A DNA stretch of 6,783 nucleotides from Sulfurimonas sp. (GCA_016764205.1 JAESSH010000047.1:3011-9793); one strand, 5' to 3'; positions 1 through 6,096 are shown, counted from the stretch's first letter. Program-made: numbers and translations. The notes: generated by a model not told the origin, from the letters alone.

Positions 1-986
1 TTAATAGAACTCATTGGAGGACAGTTTTCAGCTCCCCCTAAAAGTTCTTTTACTGCCGCTGTTTCATTTTTATCGTTAATAGGAGTAGATGTACCATGTG
101 CATTCACATAGTCAATTTTCGGCTCACCTGCCATTTTATAAGCTGCCTTCATTGCACGAAAAGGACCATCAAGAGATGGAGTTGTTATATGGTTTGCATC
201 ACCTGATTCACCAAAACCAATAAGTTCACCATAAATATTTGCTCCACGTGCCTTCGCTGTTTCATATTCTTCAAGAATTAACGCCGCTGCACCCTCCCCC
301 ATTACAAAACCATCACGGTTAGCATCAAAAGGACGCGATGCACCTTTAGGGTTTTCATTATTTCTTGACAATGCTTTCATTGCAGCAAATCCACCTATTC
401 CAACTCCCGTAATTGCTGATTCTGCAGCAACAACTAACATCTGTTCTGCCCCATTACATATAATTGTTTTAGCGGCTTCACTAATTGCATGTGTACCTGC
501 TGCACAAGCTGTAACGCTTGACAGGTTTGGTCCTCGTGTCCCGTGTTGAATTGAAACAAAGCCACCAAGCATATTTACTAAAGCCCCCGGAATAAAGAAA
601 GGAGAAATTCTTCTTGGACCTCTGTCTGCTAAAATTCTTGAATTTTTTTCTATTGAAGGTAATCCGCCAATTCCAGAACCAGCACTAATTCCAAAGCGTG
701 TCATATCAGTGTCTTCACTAAAATTAGCATCGAGCATTGCTTCTTGCGCCGCCTTAAGACCTAAGTGAATAAATCTATCTGCTTTTTTCACTTCTTTAGG
801 AGCCATCACAGTTACAGGATCAAAGTCTTTTACTTCTCCTGCTATTTTAACACTATAGTTCTCGGGGTCAAAGATAGTAATAGTATCAATTCCACATACA
901 CCATCACATATTGCTTTAAACGATGTTTCTTTATCGTTACCAACTGAATTGATCATACCTAGACCAGTTACTACCACTCTTCTCAT
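1..986 (-). CDS. fabF: 3-oxoacyl-[acyl-carrier-protein] synthase II (KASII), 3' end cut by window edge
   Basis: This is the elongating beta-ketoacyl-ACP synthase of type II fatty acid synthesis, a cytoplasmic enzyme that condenses malonyl-ACP with a growing acyl-ACP. The start is ATG at 986, with AGGAG at 995-999 placed 8 nt upstream. The protein begins MRRVVVTGLGMINSVG, the usual FabF N-terminus. The nucleophile Cys161 lies in SSVTACAAGTHAI, the glycine-rich GVGIGGFAAMKAL follows, and His297 lies in VNAHGTSTP. The frame is open for 328 codons and stops at the edge just after PPMSSI. The next partial codon (AA.) fits the conserved Lys of the family's KSMTGH motif, so the second active-site His and roughly 80 residues are outside the window. 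It lies 111 nt downstream of acpP, whose product is its substrate carrier, and is probably partly co-transcribed with it. There is no sign of decay. The identity is very secure; FabB is unlikely given this N-terminus and the acpP linkage. Confidence 0.96.
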   Translation of the reverse strand, partial: MRRVVVTGLGMINSVGNDKETSFKAICDGVCGIDTITIFDPENYSVKIAGEVKDFDPVTVMAPKEVKKADRFIHLGLKAAQEAMLDANFSEDTDMTRFGISAGSGIGGLPSIEKNSRILADRGPRRISPFFIPGALVNMLGGFVSIQHGTRGPNLSSVTACAAGTHAISEAAKTIICNGAEQMLVVAAESAITGVGIGGFAAMKALSRNNENPKGASRPFDANRDGFVMGEGAAALILEEYETAKARGANIYGELIGFGESGDANHITTPSLDGPFRAMKAAYKMAGEPKIDYVNAHGTSTPINDKNETAAVKELLGGAENCPPMSSI

Positions 987-1055
987 TGAATACGCTCCTA
1001 AAAATTATAAAACATTTTCTCTAATCATAGTTCACTGTTTATAAAAAATATTTTA

Positions 1056-1079
1056 TAGCTGAGGAAAATCCCTCAACTA
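1056..1079 (-). terminator. Weak hairpin between acpP and fabF, possible attenuator
   Basis: In the 111 nt between acpP and fabF, TGAGG (1060-1064) and CCTCA (1071-1075) can pair around a 6 nt loop. After one mismatch, three further pairs form (1056-1058 with 1077-1079). Read on the minus strand, the stem is followed after a few bases by an AT-rich run containing six T (1043-1048). It could stop part of the acpP transcripts, which would fit the much higher need for ACP than for FabF. The T-run does not abut the stem, so the call is weak. Confidence 0.35.
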
Positions 1080-1097
1080 CGCCAAAATTACTTTAAA

Positions 1098-1325
1098 CTA
1101 CTTACTTTCGATGTATTTAACTACATCATTAAGTGTTTGGATTTTTTCTGCTTCATCATCAGGAATTTCAATATCAAACTTCTCTTCAAGAGCCATTACT
1201 AATTCAACAACATCTAAGCTGTCTGCACCTAAATCTTCAACAAACTTTGCATCTTCTTTAACTTCATCTGCGTTAACGCTTAATTGCTCAACTACTACTT
1301 CTTTAATATCGTCTATAAGTGCCAT
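1098..1325 (-). CDS. acpP: Acyl carrier protein
   Basis: This small acidic cytoplasmic protein carries the growing acyl chain of fatty acid synthesis on a 4'-phosphopantetheine arm attached by AcpS. The attachment serine is Ser36 in the invariant motif [10 protein letters not shown]. The surroundings (FVEDLG before it, [13 protein letters not shown] after it) are typical of the four-helix ACP fold, and 75 residues is the normal length. Two ATG codons lie in tandem (1328 and 1325). I chose 1325 because it gives the usual start MALIDDIK and lies 5 nt from the AGGAG at 1331-1335, whereas 1328 lies only 2 nt from it. Starting at 1328 would add one Met. The gene has its own promoter in the gap behind the cytochrome gene and is followed by fabF, the common bacterial order. 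Confidence 0.97.
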   Translation of the reverse strand: MALIDDIKEVVVEQLSVNADEVKEDAKFVEDLGADSLDVVELVMALEEKFDIEIPDDEAEKIQTLNDVVKYIESK

Positions 1326-1357
1326 CATAGCTCCTGTTTTTTTTATTTAATCTGGTA

Positions 1358-1366
1358 ATTATAACA
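1358..1366 (-). promoter_or_regulatory. Extended -10 promoter for acpP (and fabF)
   Basis: On the minus strand this reads TGTTATAAT, a perfect TGnTATAAT extended -10 box, in AT-rich DNA 30-40 nt upstream of the acpP start. No -35 consensus is apparent, which is common for sigma-70 promoters of Campylobacterota. Transcription would begin near 1351, leaving a leader of about 25 nt that contains the AGGAG. It gives acpP a start independent of the cytochrome gene upstream. Confidence 0.65.
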
Positions 1367-1384
1367 AATTTAACTTAAAATATA

Positions 1385-2458
1385 TTATTTTACTTTAAAT
1401 ATTACTTCTTTTAGAATATTAAATTTTTTCGCTTTTTCATTTGTTTGTAAGGTGAATTTTACAACTAGTTTAGGATTAACTAAGTAATATCCAAGAGTTA
1501 CCTTAATCTTATCATCAGGCTCTAATTCTTTTGTATAAGAAAGAACACGTGTTTCTTTCGCTTTTATCATTGTATTTTTAAGAAGCTGTGTTGCTAACCA
1601 TGGAGGAGTTGGTTTTTTATTTTTTCCTAAAACTCGCATAAAAACTTTAGGCTTGAATTCTTCTACCCTTTCATTTCTCTCAACACTCACTCGAAGTTGT
1701 AGTACTCGCAAAGGATGAAGAAGCATGGCATGGGGACTTTGATTATAAATAGATACGCTAAATCCATCACTTTTTTGTATAAATCTAATATCTATATACT
1801 TCGCTAACATCTCTTGTCCTGCATTTGCTCCAGGAAATCCATGATAACTATGCTTTAAAGTATCCCTAAATGTAGACACCGAACCAGAAACCTTTGGCAT
1901 ATGACAGCTAATACAATTATTTTTGTCGCTTAACTTACCCATTGTTGTAGAACAAACATCAAGTTTTTCTTTATTTTTTTTGTGAGAATGGCAGCCCATA
2001 CATACCTGCGCAGTTTTGAAGTTAGTATTTGTTGCAGCGGTATGAAAGGTATTTTCTACAGGGTTTTGTATCGTTGCAAAGTAATTTTTTTCTTTTTTAT
2101 TTATTATATTTTTATTTGATTTACTTCCCAGTTCAATGGATTCAATTCTATGACAATATGCACAAGATATTGCTTGTAAATGTGTTGGGTCATTCATATC
2201 TGGCATACTTTGTATAGTCTTAGCAGCAGGAGTATGGCACTTTGCACATTTATATTTCTTTTTTTTCTTTAGTGGATGTTTATCCCATACAGCCTTGTGA
2301 ATCGGGTCTTTAAAAATACTAGCCCTGTTATGCATTGCACCCTCATGCTCTTTGTATATTGTAGGATGGCATTCTTTACATGTAGTATTTGATTGAAATG
2401 TTGCTTGAGAGAAGAGTGTTCCTGTAAGTATTACAAAAGTAATTATCATACTATACAT
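1385..2458 (-). CDS. Secreted pentahaem c-type cytochrome
   Basis: This is a periplasmic electron-transfer protein with five CxxCH haem c sites: CKECH (27-31), CAKCH (71-75), CAYCH (99-103), CMGCH (153-157) and CISCH (182-186). Residues 1-19 form a hydrophobic signal peptide, with likely cleavage near FSQA, so it would be exported by Sec and haem-loaded outside the membrane. Extra His residues (38, 43, 54, 61, 93, 139) could be distal ligands. From about residue 190 to 357 there are no further haem motifs; the segment is rich in alternating hydrophobic residues and looks like a beta-type domain. The first half resembles the cytochrome c554/multihaem family, but I cannot name the partner or substrate. 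The ATG at 2458 has AAGGA 6 nt upstream (2465-2469); Met4 is a less likely start. It is the last gene of the unit beginning with the NifU-like gene. Confidence 0.88.
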   Translation of the reverse strand: MYSMIITFVILTGTLFSQATFQSNTTCKECHPTIYKEHEGAMHNRASIFKDPIHKAVWDKHPLKKKKKYKCAKCHTPAAKTIQSMPDMNDPTHLQAISCAYCHRIESIELGSKSNKNIINKKEKNYFATIQNPVENTFHTAATNTNFKTAQVCMGCHSHKKNKEKLDVCSTTMGKLSDKNNCISCHMPKVSGSVSTFRDTLKHSYHGFPGANAGQEMLAKYIDIRFIQKSDGFSVSIYNQSPHAMLLHPLRVLQLRVSVERNERVEEFKPKVFMRVLGKNKKPTPPWLATQLLKNTMIKAKETRVLSYTKELEPDDKIKVTLGYYLVNPKLVVKFTLQTNEKAKKFNILKEVIFKVK

Positions 2459-2471
2459 TCATTATCCTTAT

Positions 2472-2891
2472 TTATTTTGCTTCTTTTTTTAAGATTGTAG
2501 CCTCTATATCTACGAGTTCATCCGTACTAATTATGAGATTACATGCCTCTTGAACTAAACGCATAAAGACTGCCACCTCACAGGAGAGAGAAATGCCTTG
2601 AGTAATGACAACCTTATGCTGGGAGAAAAAATCTACAATGTCTGAATCACCCTCACCAACAAAGTCATTGAGTGCTTTATAAGCCTTATAAATGCCACTT
2701 GATTTTAGGCGAGTAGCATCGTAGCCCTCAATAGTAAAACTTTCACATTTACAGGCTACAAAGCTTATGTTACTATAGAGTTCATCATACTCAGTAGTTT
2801 TTTTAGATGCTTTATTTTGTTTGTCAATCATACTAGAAATACTATCAACATCCCAGTATCCACCCTCATCTCCACCAGCAAAACCACCCAT
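2472..2891 (-). CDS. Uncharacterised 139-residue protein coupled to the NifU-like gene
   Basis: I do not recognise this family. The protein has a glycine-rich start (MGGFAGGDEGGYWDVD), no signal peptide and no membrane segment, so it is probably cytoplasmic. Cysteines sit at 47 and 49 (CKCE), 104 and 117; the C-x-C pair could bind metal or take part in redox chemistry, but no known motif is complete. The middle (about 55-95) and the end (about 98-138) look helical. The ATG at 2891 begins 2 nt after the stop codon of the NifU-like gene, and there is no convincing ribosome site in front of it. Translation probably depends on ribosomes finishing that gene. This tight link suggests a job in Fe-S or redox metabolism, but that rests on position alone. 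The cytochrome gene follows after 13 nt. Confidence 0.8.
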   Translation of the reverse strand: MGGFAGGDEGGYWDVDSISSMIDKQNKASKKTTEYDELYSNISFVACKCESFTIEGYDATRLKSSGIYKAYKALNDFVGEGDSDIVDFFSQHKVVITQGISLSCEVAVFMRLVQEACNLIISTDELVDIEATILKKEAK

Positions 2892-2893
2892 TA

Positions 2894-3172
2894 CTAAACC
2901 GTGTAAACTCTTATCGTGTCAGTTTCAAGTTGCCCATTTAAAATTCTTTGGATTGATTTGAGTGTTCCACCGGAACTATCACATGAGCCACAAGCACCCA
3001 TGTACGAAATATAAACATCTGTTAATTTCTTTGTTTCTTGAACGTCAATAAGGTCTAAGTCTCCACCATCTGACTGTAAAAATTCTCTAATTTTTTCTTC
3101 TATTACTTTATCTATGGCGTTTATTTTTTGCACAAGACCCATATTTTCAAATTCTTCTTTTTTTTCTTCCAT
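2894..3172 (-). CDS. NifU C-terminal-domain Fe-S scaffold/carrier protein
   Basis: This is a small cytoplasmic protein of the NifU C-terminal (Nfu) family, which holds a 4Fe-4S cluster between two subunits and passes it to target enzymes. The ligands are Cys61 and Cys64 in MGACGSCDSSGGTLK, matching the family CxxC pattern GxCxSC. The upstream stretch IREFLQSDGGDLDLIDV is also typical. At 92 residues it is a stand-alone domain, without the IscU-like N-terminal part of full NifU. The first 15 residues are a charged extension. The ATG at 3172 has AAGGGG at 3180-3185, 7 nt upstream, which supports this start. It is the first gene of a minus-strand unit and may serve housekeeping cluster delivery, perhaps to respiratory enzymes. 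Confidence 0.92.
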   Translation of the reverse strand: MEEKKEEFENMGLVQKINAIDKVIEEKIREFLQSDGGDLDLIDVQETKKLTDVYISYMGACGSCDSSGGTLKSIQRILNGQLETDTIRVYTV

Positions 3173-3193
3173 ACTAATACCCCTTATCTACGA

Positions 3194-3199
3194 ATTATA
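3194..3199 (-). promoter_or_regulatory. -10 box for the NifU-like gene unit
   Basis: The minus strand reads TATAAT exactly, preceded by GTG, 22 nt in front of the NifU-like start codon. The predicted transcript start near 3187 leaves only about 15 nt, just enough for the AAGGGG at 3180-3185. No clear -35 is present. It lies back to back with the promoter of the plus-strand efflux gene. Confidence 0.5.
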
Positions 3200-3257
3200 C
3201 ACTATATACCAAATATGTTCTTAAAGGTAATAGGGTAAATAATTTTCAGTTTTTTCT

Positions 3258-3268
3258 GTATACTATAC
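3258..3268 (+). promoter_or_regulatory. -10 box overlapping a palindrome, upstream of the broken efflux gene
   Basis: TATACT (3259-3264) with TG directly before it is a good -10 candidate for the plus-strand gene starting at 3304, preceded by a T-rich run (3250-3255). It lies inside an 11 nt odd-centred palindrome, GTATA-C-TATAC, which could be an operator. The start codon is about 40 nt downstream. If active, it would still transcribe the truncated gene. Confidence 0.4.
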
Positions 3269-3303
3269 CTAATACAATTTTGAGATACAAACGGGATATA
3301 ACA

Positions 3304-3960
3304 ATGAAAATAAACCTCTTCTTTATTCTTACGCTCTTTTTTCCTCTTTTTAGTACTGCCTACACATTAGAAGAGCTACAAAATATGGCAGTCAACAGCA
3401 GAGAGCTTCTTAACAAGTACAAGGACAATGTAAAAATGGCAAGCCAAGACGTTCGCATTGCAGAGGCTGGCTACCTCCCATCTATTGATATTTCTTATAC
3501 TCTAAACGTAGCCGATAGAACATCGCTTACTCATAGAGATAAACAAAACAGTACAATAAATGGATCTGTGTCTTATAATCTTTTTTCTGGTTTTGGAGAT
3601 ACTTATAATGTTCAAGCAAATAAGCAAATTTTTGATTCTAGAAAACTTCAAGTTCTTAGTGGTATACAGGCTATCAAACACGAGGTAGCTCTTTATTTTA
3701 CAGATATTTATGTAAAAATCGCTTCTATAGAGGTATCACAAAAAAAATATGAAGCATATATTCAACTCTATAGTCAAAGAAAAAAAAGATTTGAAGTTGG
3801 TCTTTTAAATGGAAGTGAACTTTTGAAAATAAAGGTTGAACAAGATGACACTTTTATAGTTTTACAAATAGCAAGGGCAGACTTACAAAAAAGTATCAAT
3901 GAACTCAATAGTATACTACCCCATAACACAAAAAAACGTAGGCATAACCTTTATAGATAG
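3304..3960 (+). pseudogene. Truncated TolC-family outer membrane efflux protein, 5' half only
   Basis: The intact family forms trimeric outer membrane channels for type I secretion or RND efflux and is usually 420-480 residues with two OEP repeats. Here the first half is normal: a signal peptide MKINLFFILTLFFPLFSTA, the start of the mature protein TLEELQNMAV, the turn AEAGYLPSIDISY, the strand SVSYNLFSGFGD, and the long helices up to ARADLQKSINELN. Homology ends near residue 204 (about position 3916). The last 14 codons, down to TAG at 3958-3960, are out-of-frame reading of a different gene. The ATG at 3304 has GGGA 7 nt upstream and puts the signal peptide at the very N-terminus; a TTG at 3280 in frame would add eight charged residues before it and is unlikely. 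The second repeat is missing, so no working channel is expected. Confidence 0.85.
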
Positions 3961-4069
3961 TAGTGCCAACTCATTTAAGGAAATATATATTAGTGCTGGT
4001 AAACGAGGTGTAGAGATTGGTATAAATATAAAGGATTTTGTTGATATTACGAATGCTAAAATATTATGA
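3920..4069 (+). pseudogene. 3' fragment of a YbaK/EbsC-type Cys-tRNA(Pro) deacylase gene
   Basis: Immediately after the efflux homology ends, another frame reads PITQKNVGITFID, EIYISAGKRGVEI and FVDITNAKIL before TGA at 4067-4069. This matches, residue for residue in spacing, the C-terminal third of YbaK (E. coli, from memory: PLGQKKRLPTIID, then TIYVSGGKRGLDI). The family hydrolyses Cys mischarged on tRNA-Pro and is about 155 residues. Only about 49 remain here, without the N-terminal Lys and Gly-Gly loop needed for catalysis. An ATG at 3899 opens this frame (56 codons) inside the broken efflux gene, but a functional product is not expected. No stop or frameshift lies within the remnant, so the loss of its 5' part may be fairly recent. 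Confidence 0.8.
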
Positions 4070-4079
4070 AGTTTAATAT

Positions 4080-4119
4080 GGTTAAATAAGTAACTCTTTA
4101 ACCTAGTGGCATTTTTTTT
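4080..4119 (+). terminator. Terminator-like hairpin after the deacylase remnant
   Basis: GGTTAAA (4080-4086) pairs with TTTAACC (4097-4103) around a 10 nt loop, followed after 8 nt by eight T (4112-4119). It begins 11 nt after the stop codon of the deacylase remnant, where the terminator of an intact gene would lie. The stem is AT-rich and the T-run is displaced, so termination may be weak. Confidence 0.42.
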
Positions 4120-4185
4120 AAGACTCTAAATAATATCTTTTTTCAAAATTACTAATTCAAATACAATTCAAAGTGTTTCTATTTG

Positions 4186-4256
4186 AGTATTCTTCATACT
4201 AATAGTATACATTCAATGTTAATGATAAGGTATTTTGTATGTTAATACGACATACT
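4186..4256. promoter_or_regulatory. Cluster of AGTAT/ATACT half-sites, possible operator region
   Basis: AGTAT occurs at 4186-4190 and 4204-4208, and ATACT at 4196-4200 and 4252-4256. The inner pair forms ATACT-aat-AGTAT. Nearby, GTATGT (4237-4242) and ACATAC (4250-4255) form an inverted repeat with a 7 nt spacer. Such spacing could serve a dimeric regulator in front of selO, but no regulator gene is in view. Confidence 0.25.
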
Positions 4257-4299
4257 GTTCTTTGTGTTTACATAAAATAAATTATATGAAGAATTTAAT

Positions 4300-4359
4300 A
4301 TGAAAAAATTTGCTATATTAGTAATGAGTGTTGTAAAGAGTATAGAGTTAAGCCCGTAG
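4300..4359 (+). other. 19-residue open frame resembling the start of a secreted protein
   Basis: ATG at 4300 opens a frame reading MKKFAILVMSVV followed by KSIELSP and TAG at 4357-4359. The Lys-Lys start and hydrophobic stretch are like the beginning of a signal peptide, but it stops before any cleavage site or mature region. It could be the 5' stub of a lost gene, a short leader peptide for selO 26 nt downstream, or chance. There is only a weak purine-rich ribosome site (GAAG at 4288-4291). Confidence 0.3.
4311..4319 (+). promoter_or_regulatory. Possible extended -10 box for selO
   Basis: TGCTATATT fits TGnTATAAT at all but one position and lies about 67 nt upstream of the selO start codon. 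If used, the leader would be about 60 nt. It overlaps the 19-residue open frame, so the two readings partly compete. Confidence 0.3.
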
Positions 4360-4385
4360 TGTAAGTTTTAAAATAAGGAAAATAT

Positions 4386-6086
4386 ATGAAAGTAATCGAA
4401 AAAAACTCTGCTACTGTAGAAACGCTCTCTGATCTAGCGAAATTAGCAAACTACTCGTTAATGGACACGCTCAATAGCGATCCTGATTCTACGGCAAACG
4501 GTGTTGATCACTCGCCACGAGAAGTATTCTCTGGGCATTATGTTCCGGTAAACCCAACGCCAATTCAAAATCCACAGTATATTGCACATTCAAAGATTTT
4601 CTTTAAAGAACTTGGTTTTTCCGATAGTCTTGCGCAATCGGCTGATTTTATTCGTATGTTCTCCGGTGATATTTCAGATGTACCAGAACCGATGAGTAAG
4701 GTCGGTTGGGCATGTGGGTATGCTCTTTCTATTTATGGAAGAGAATACTACCAGCAGTGTCCTTTTGGAACTGGTAACGGATATGGCGATGGTCGAGCAG
4801 TCTCTGTACTTGAAGCCGTTATTAATGGTAAACGCTGGGAGATGCAGCTTAAAGGTGGTGGTCGGACACCATATTGTCGTGGTGCTGATGGTCGGGCAGT
4901 CTTGCGTTCGAGCATTCGAGAATTTTTGGCACAAGAACATATGTATGCTCTTGGCGTACCAACATCACGCTCTTTGAGTTTGTTTACTTCAAGCACGGAA
5001 ACAGTAAAACGTCCATGGTTTAGAGAAGAATCTCATTCAAGAGATCCCGAAATAATGATAGAAGAGGCTGTTGCTATCTCGACACGTGTCGCACCGTCCT
5101 TTATTCGGGTTGGTCAAATCGAACTTTTCGCTCGCCGTGCTCGTAAAAAAGAGCATCCTAACGCGATGAAAGAGCTTGAACAAATCGTGTTACACTTGAT
5201 TGATCGTGAGTACGGTAATGTGATTGATAAGAACTTAACTACCGTGGAAAAAGTAGTGTTACTTGCGAGAGAGTTTCGTAGTCGACTTACATCACTTGTG
5301 GCAAATTGGATTCGTGTTGGCTACTGCCAAGGAAACTTTAATAGCGACAACTGTGCAGCAGGAGGCTTTACAATCGATTACGGACCATTTGGATTCTGTG
5401 ATGTATTCGACCCTTTTTATCAACCGTGGACGGGTGGTGGAGAGCACTTTTCATTTCTAAATCAACCAGCGGCAGCAGAACGTAATTTCCATGTATTTTG
5501 CATAGCTTTATTACCGTTACTCCAATCGCATGAAAACGAGCTGTTTGAACTTGAAGAGATTCGAGATGACTTTTCAAAAGTGATGCAAGAACAAATGCAA
5601 ATGATGTGGGCAAGCAAGCTTGGACTTGAGACTTTTGATAAATCATTGTTCAAGGAACTCGAAACACTTATGGTAGAAACTTCTGTCGATTACACTATCT
5701 TCTTTAGGGAGCTTTCGATGCTACCTGAAAATATTGAGCCACTCAAAAAAAGTTTCTATAACTCAATAGATGAAGGGATACAAAAACGCTGGTTAGAATG
5801 GTTTAGAAAATGGAAATTGCTGAACTCTAGTTCTTCAAAATCTCGTGAGGAGCTTTCAACAGAGATGAAACTTATTAACCCAAGATATACTTTGCGAGAG
5901 TGGTTTCTTGTACCTGCATATAAGCAAGCAACACAAGGAGAATACACTCTTATTAGAGAGATGCAGGAAGTTATGACCGAGCCATACTCTAAGCAATCCA
6001 AAGATGTTGAAAAAAAATACTATAGTCTGAAACCATCAAAGTTTTTTGAGATTGCTGGAATATCACATATTAGCTGTTCGTCGTAA
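4386..6086 (+). CDS. selO: SelO/YdiU-family protein adenylyltransferase (AMPylase), divergent subfamily
   Basis: SelO is a pseudokinase that moves AMP from ATP onto Ser, Thr or Tyr of target proteins and is linked to redox stress. Recognisable blocks are [12 protein letters not shown] (132-143), the nucleotide-binding [11 protein letters not shown] (155-165), SSIREFL (175-181), GNFNSDN (316-322), DYGPFGF (331-337) and FLNQPAA. By spacing, Lys156, Glu179, Asp321, Asn322 and Asp331 correspond to K113, E136, D252, N253 and D262 of the Pseudomonas protein (numbers from memory), so the active site is complete. The usual HGVMNTDN is QGNFNSDN here, pointing to a divergent clade. The end, SCSS, places Cys564 where eukaryotic SelO has selenocysteine. 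At 566 residues the length is ordinary. The start ATG has AAGGA 6 nt upstream. The first two thirds are GC-richer (hand-counted 60 nt lines 45-57%) than neighbours and than its own end (28-37%), suggesting transfer. It stands alone and converges on the next gene. Confidence 0.93.
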   Translation: MKVIEKNSATVETLSDLAKLANYSLMDTLNSDPDSTANGVDHSPREVFSGHYVPVNPTPIQNPQYIAHSKIFFKELGFSDSLAQSADFIRMFSGDISDVPEPMSKVGWACGYALSIYGREYYQQCPFGTGNGYGDGRAVSVLEAVINGKRWEMQLKGGGRTPYCRGADGRAVLRSSIREFLAQEHMYALGVPTSRSLSLFTSSTETVKRPWFREESHSRDPEIMIEEAVAISTRVAPSFIRVGQIELFARRARKKEHPNAMKELEQIVLHLIDREYGNVIDKNLTTVEKVVLLAREFRSRLTSLVANWIRVGYCQGNFNSDNCAAGGFTIDYGPFGFCDVFDPFYQPWTGGGEHFSFLNQPAAAERNFHVFCIALLPLLQSHENELFELEEIRDDFSKVMQEQMQMMWASKLGLETFDKSLFKELETLMVETSVDYTIFFRELSMLPENIEPLKKSFYNSIDEGIQKRWLEWFRKWKLLNSSSSKSREELSTEMKLINPRYTLREWFLVPAYKQATQGEYTLIREMQEVMTEPYSKQSKDVEKKYYSLKPSKFFEIAGISHISCSS

Positions 6087-6096
6087 CTTTTCCAAA

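Larger units (their letters stand above)
4066..4302 (+). repeat. Near-direct repeat pair, 15 and 17 nt
   Basis: ATGAAGTTTAATATG (4066-4080) recurs as ATGAAGAATTTAATATG (4286-4302), differing by a 2 nt insertion. The bases before both copies are also similar and AT-rich. The copies are about 220 nt apart and enclose gene-free DNA at the broken locus. They might be the trace of a duplication or of a lost element; chance similarity in AT-rich DNA is possible. Confidence 0.4.
4070..4385. other. Gene-free AT-rich stretch between the broken genes and selO
   Basis: These 316 nt hold no convincing gene of normal size. They contain a terminator-like hairpin (4080-4119), the second copy of a near-direct repeat (4286-4302), several AGTAT/ATACT half-sites (4186-4256), a 19-residue open frame (4300-4359), a possible -10 box (4311-4319) and the selO ribosome site AAGGA (4375-4379). 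I see no transposase remnant and no tRNA. Confidence 0.7.

Noticed and set aside
765..947. Open frame of 60 codons on the plus strand
   Set aside because: It lies wholly antisense within fabF, has no family resemblance, and has a low-complexity Phe/Tyr/Ser-rich product.
1920..2280. A-rich homopolymer runs in the cytochrome gene as possible frameshift or phase-variation sites
   Set aside because: The frame is intact, the runs encode a Lys-rich linker, and such tracts are common in AT-rich genomes.
3280..3303. TTG start for the truncated efflux gene at 3280
   Set aside because: It would put eight mostly charged residues in front of a clear signal peptide; the ATG at 3304 has GGGA at good spacing and gives a normal signal sequence.
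4070..4385. Insertion sequence or CRISPR array in the gene-free stretch
   Set aside because: There are no terminal inverted repeats of useful length, no transposase remnant and no regularly spaced repeat units; only one near-direct repeat pair is present.
4674..6001. Several 60-90 codon open frames on both strands within selO
   Set aside because: They are alternative-frame shadows of a strongly conserved gene, with no recognisable motifs and no ribosome sites that I can see.
6087..6096. Shared bidirectional terminator between selO and the minus-strand efflux gene
   Set aside because: The gap is only 10 nt and has no inverted repeat; any terminators must lie inside the opposite genes.
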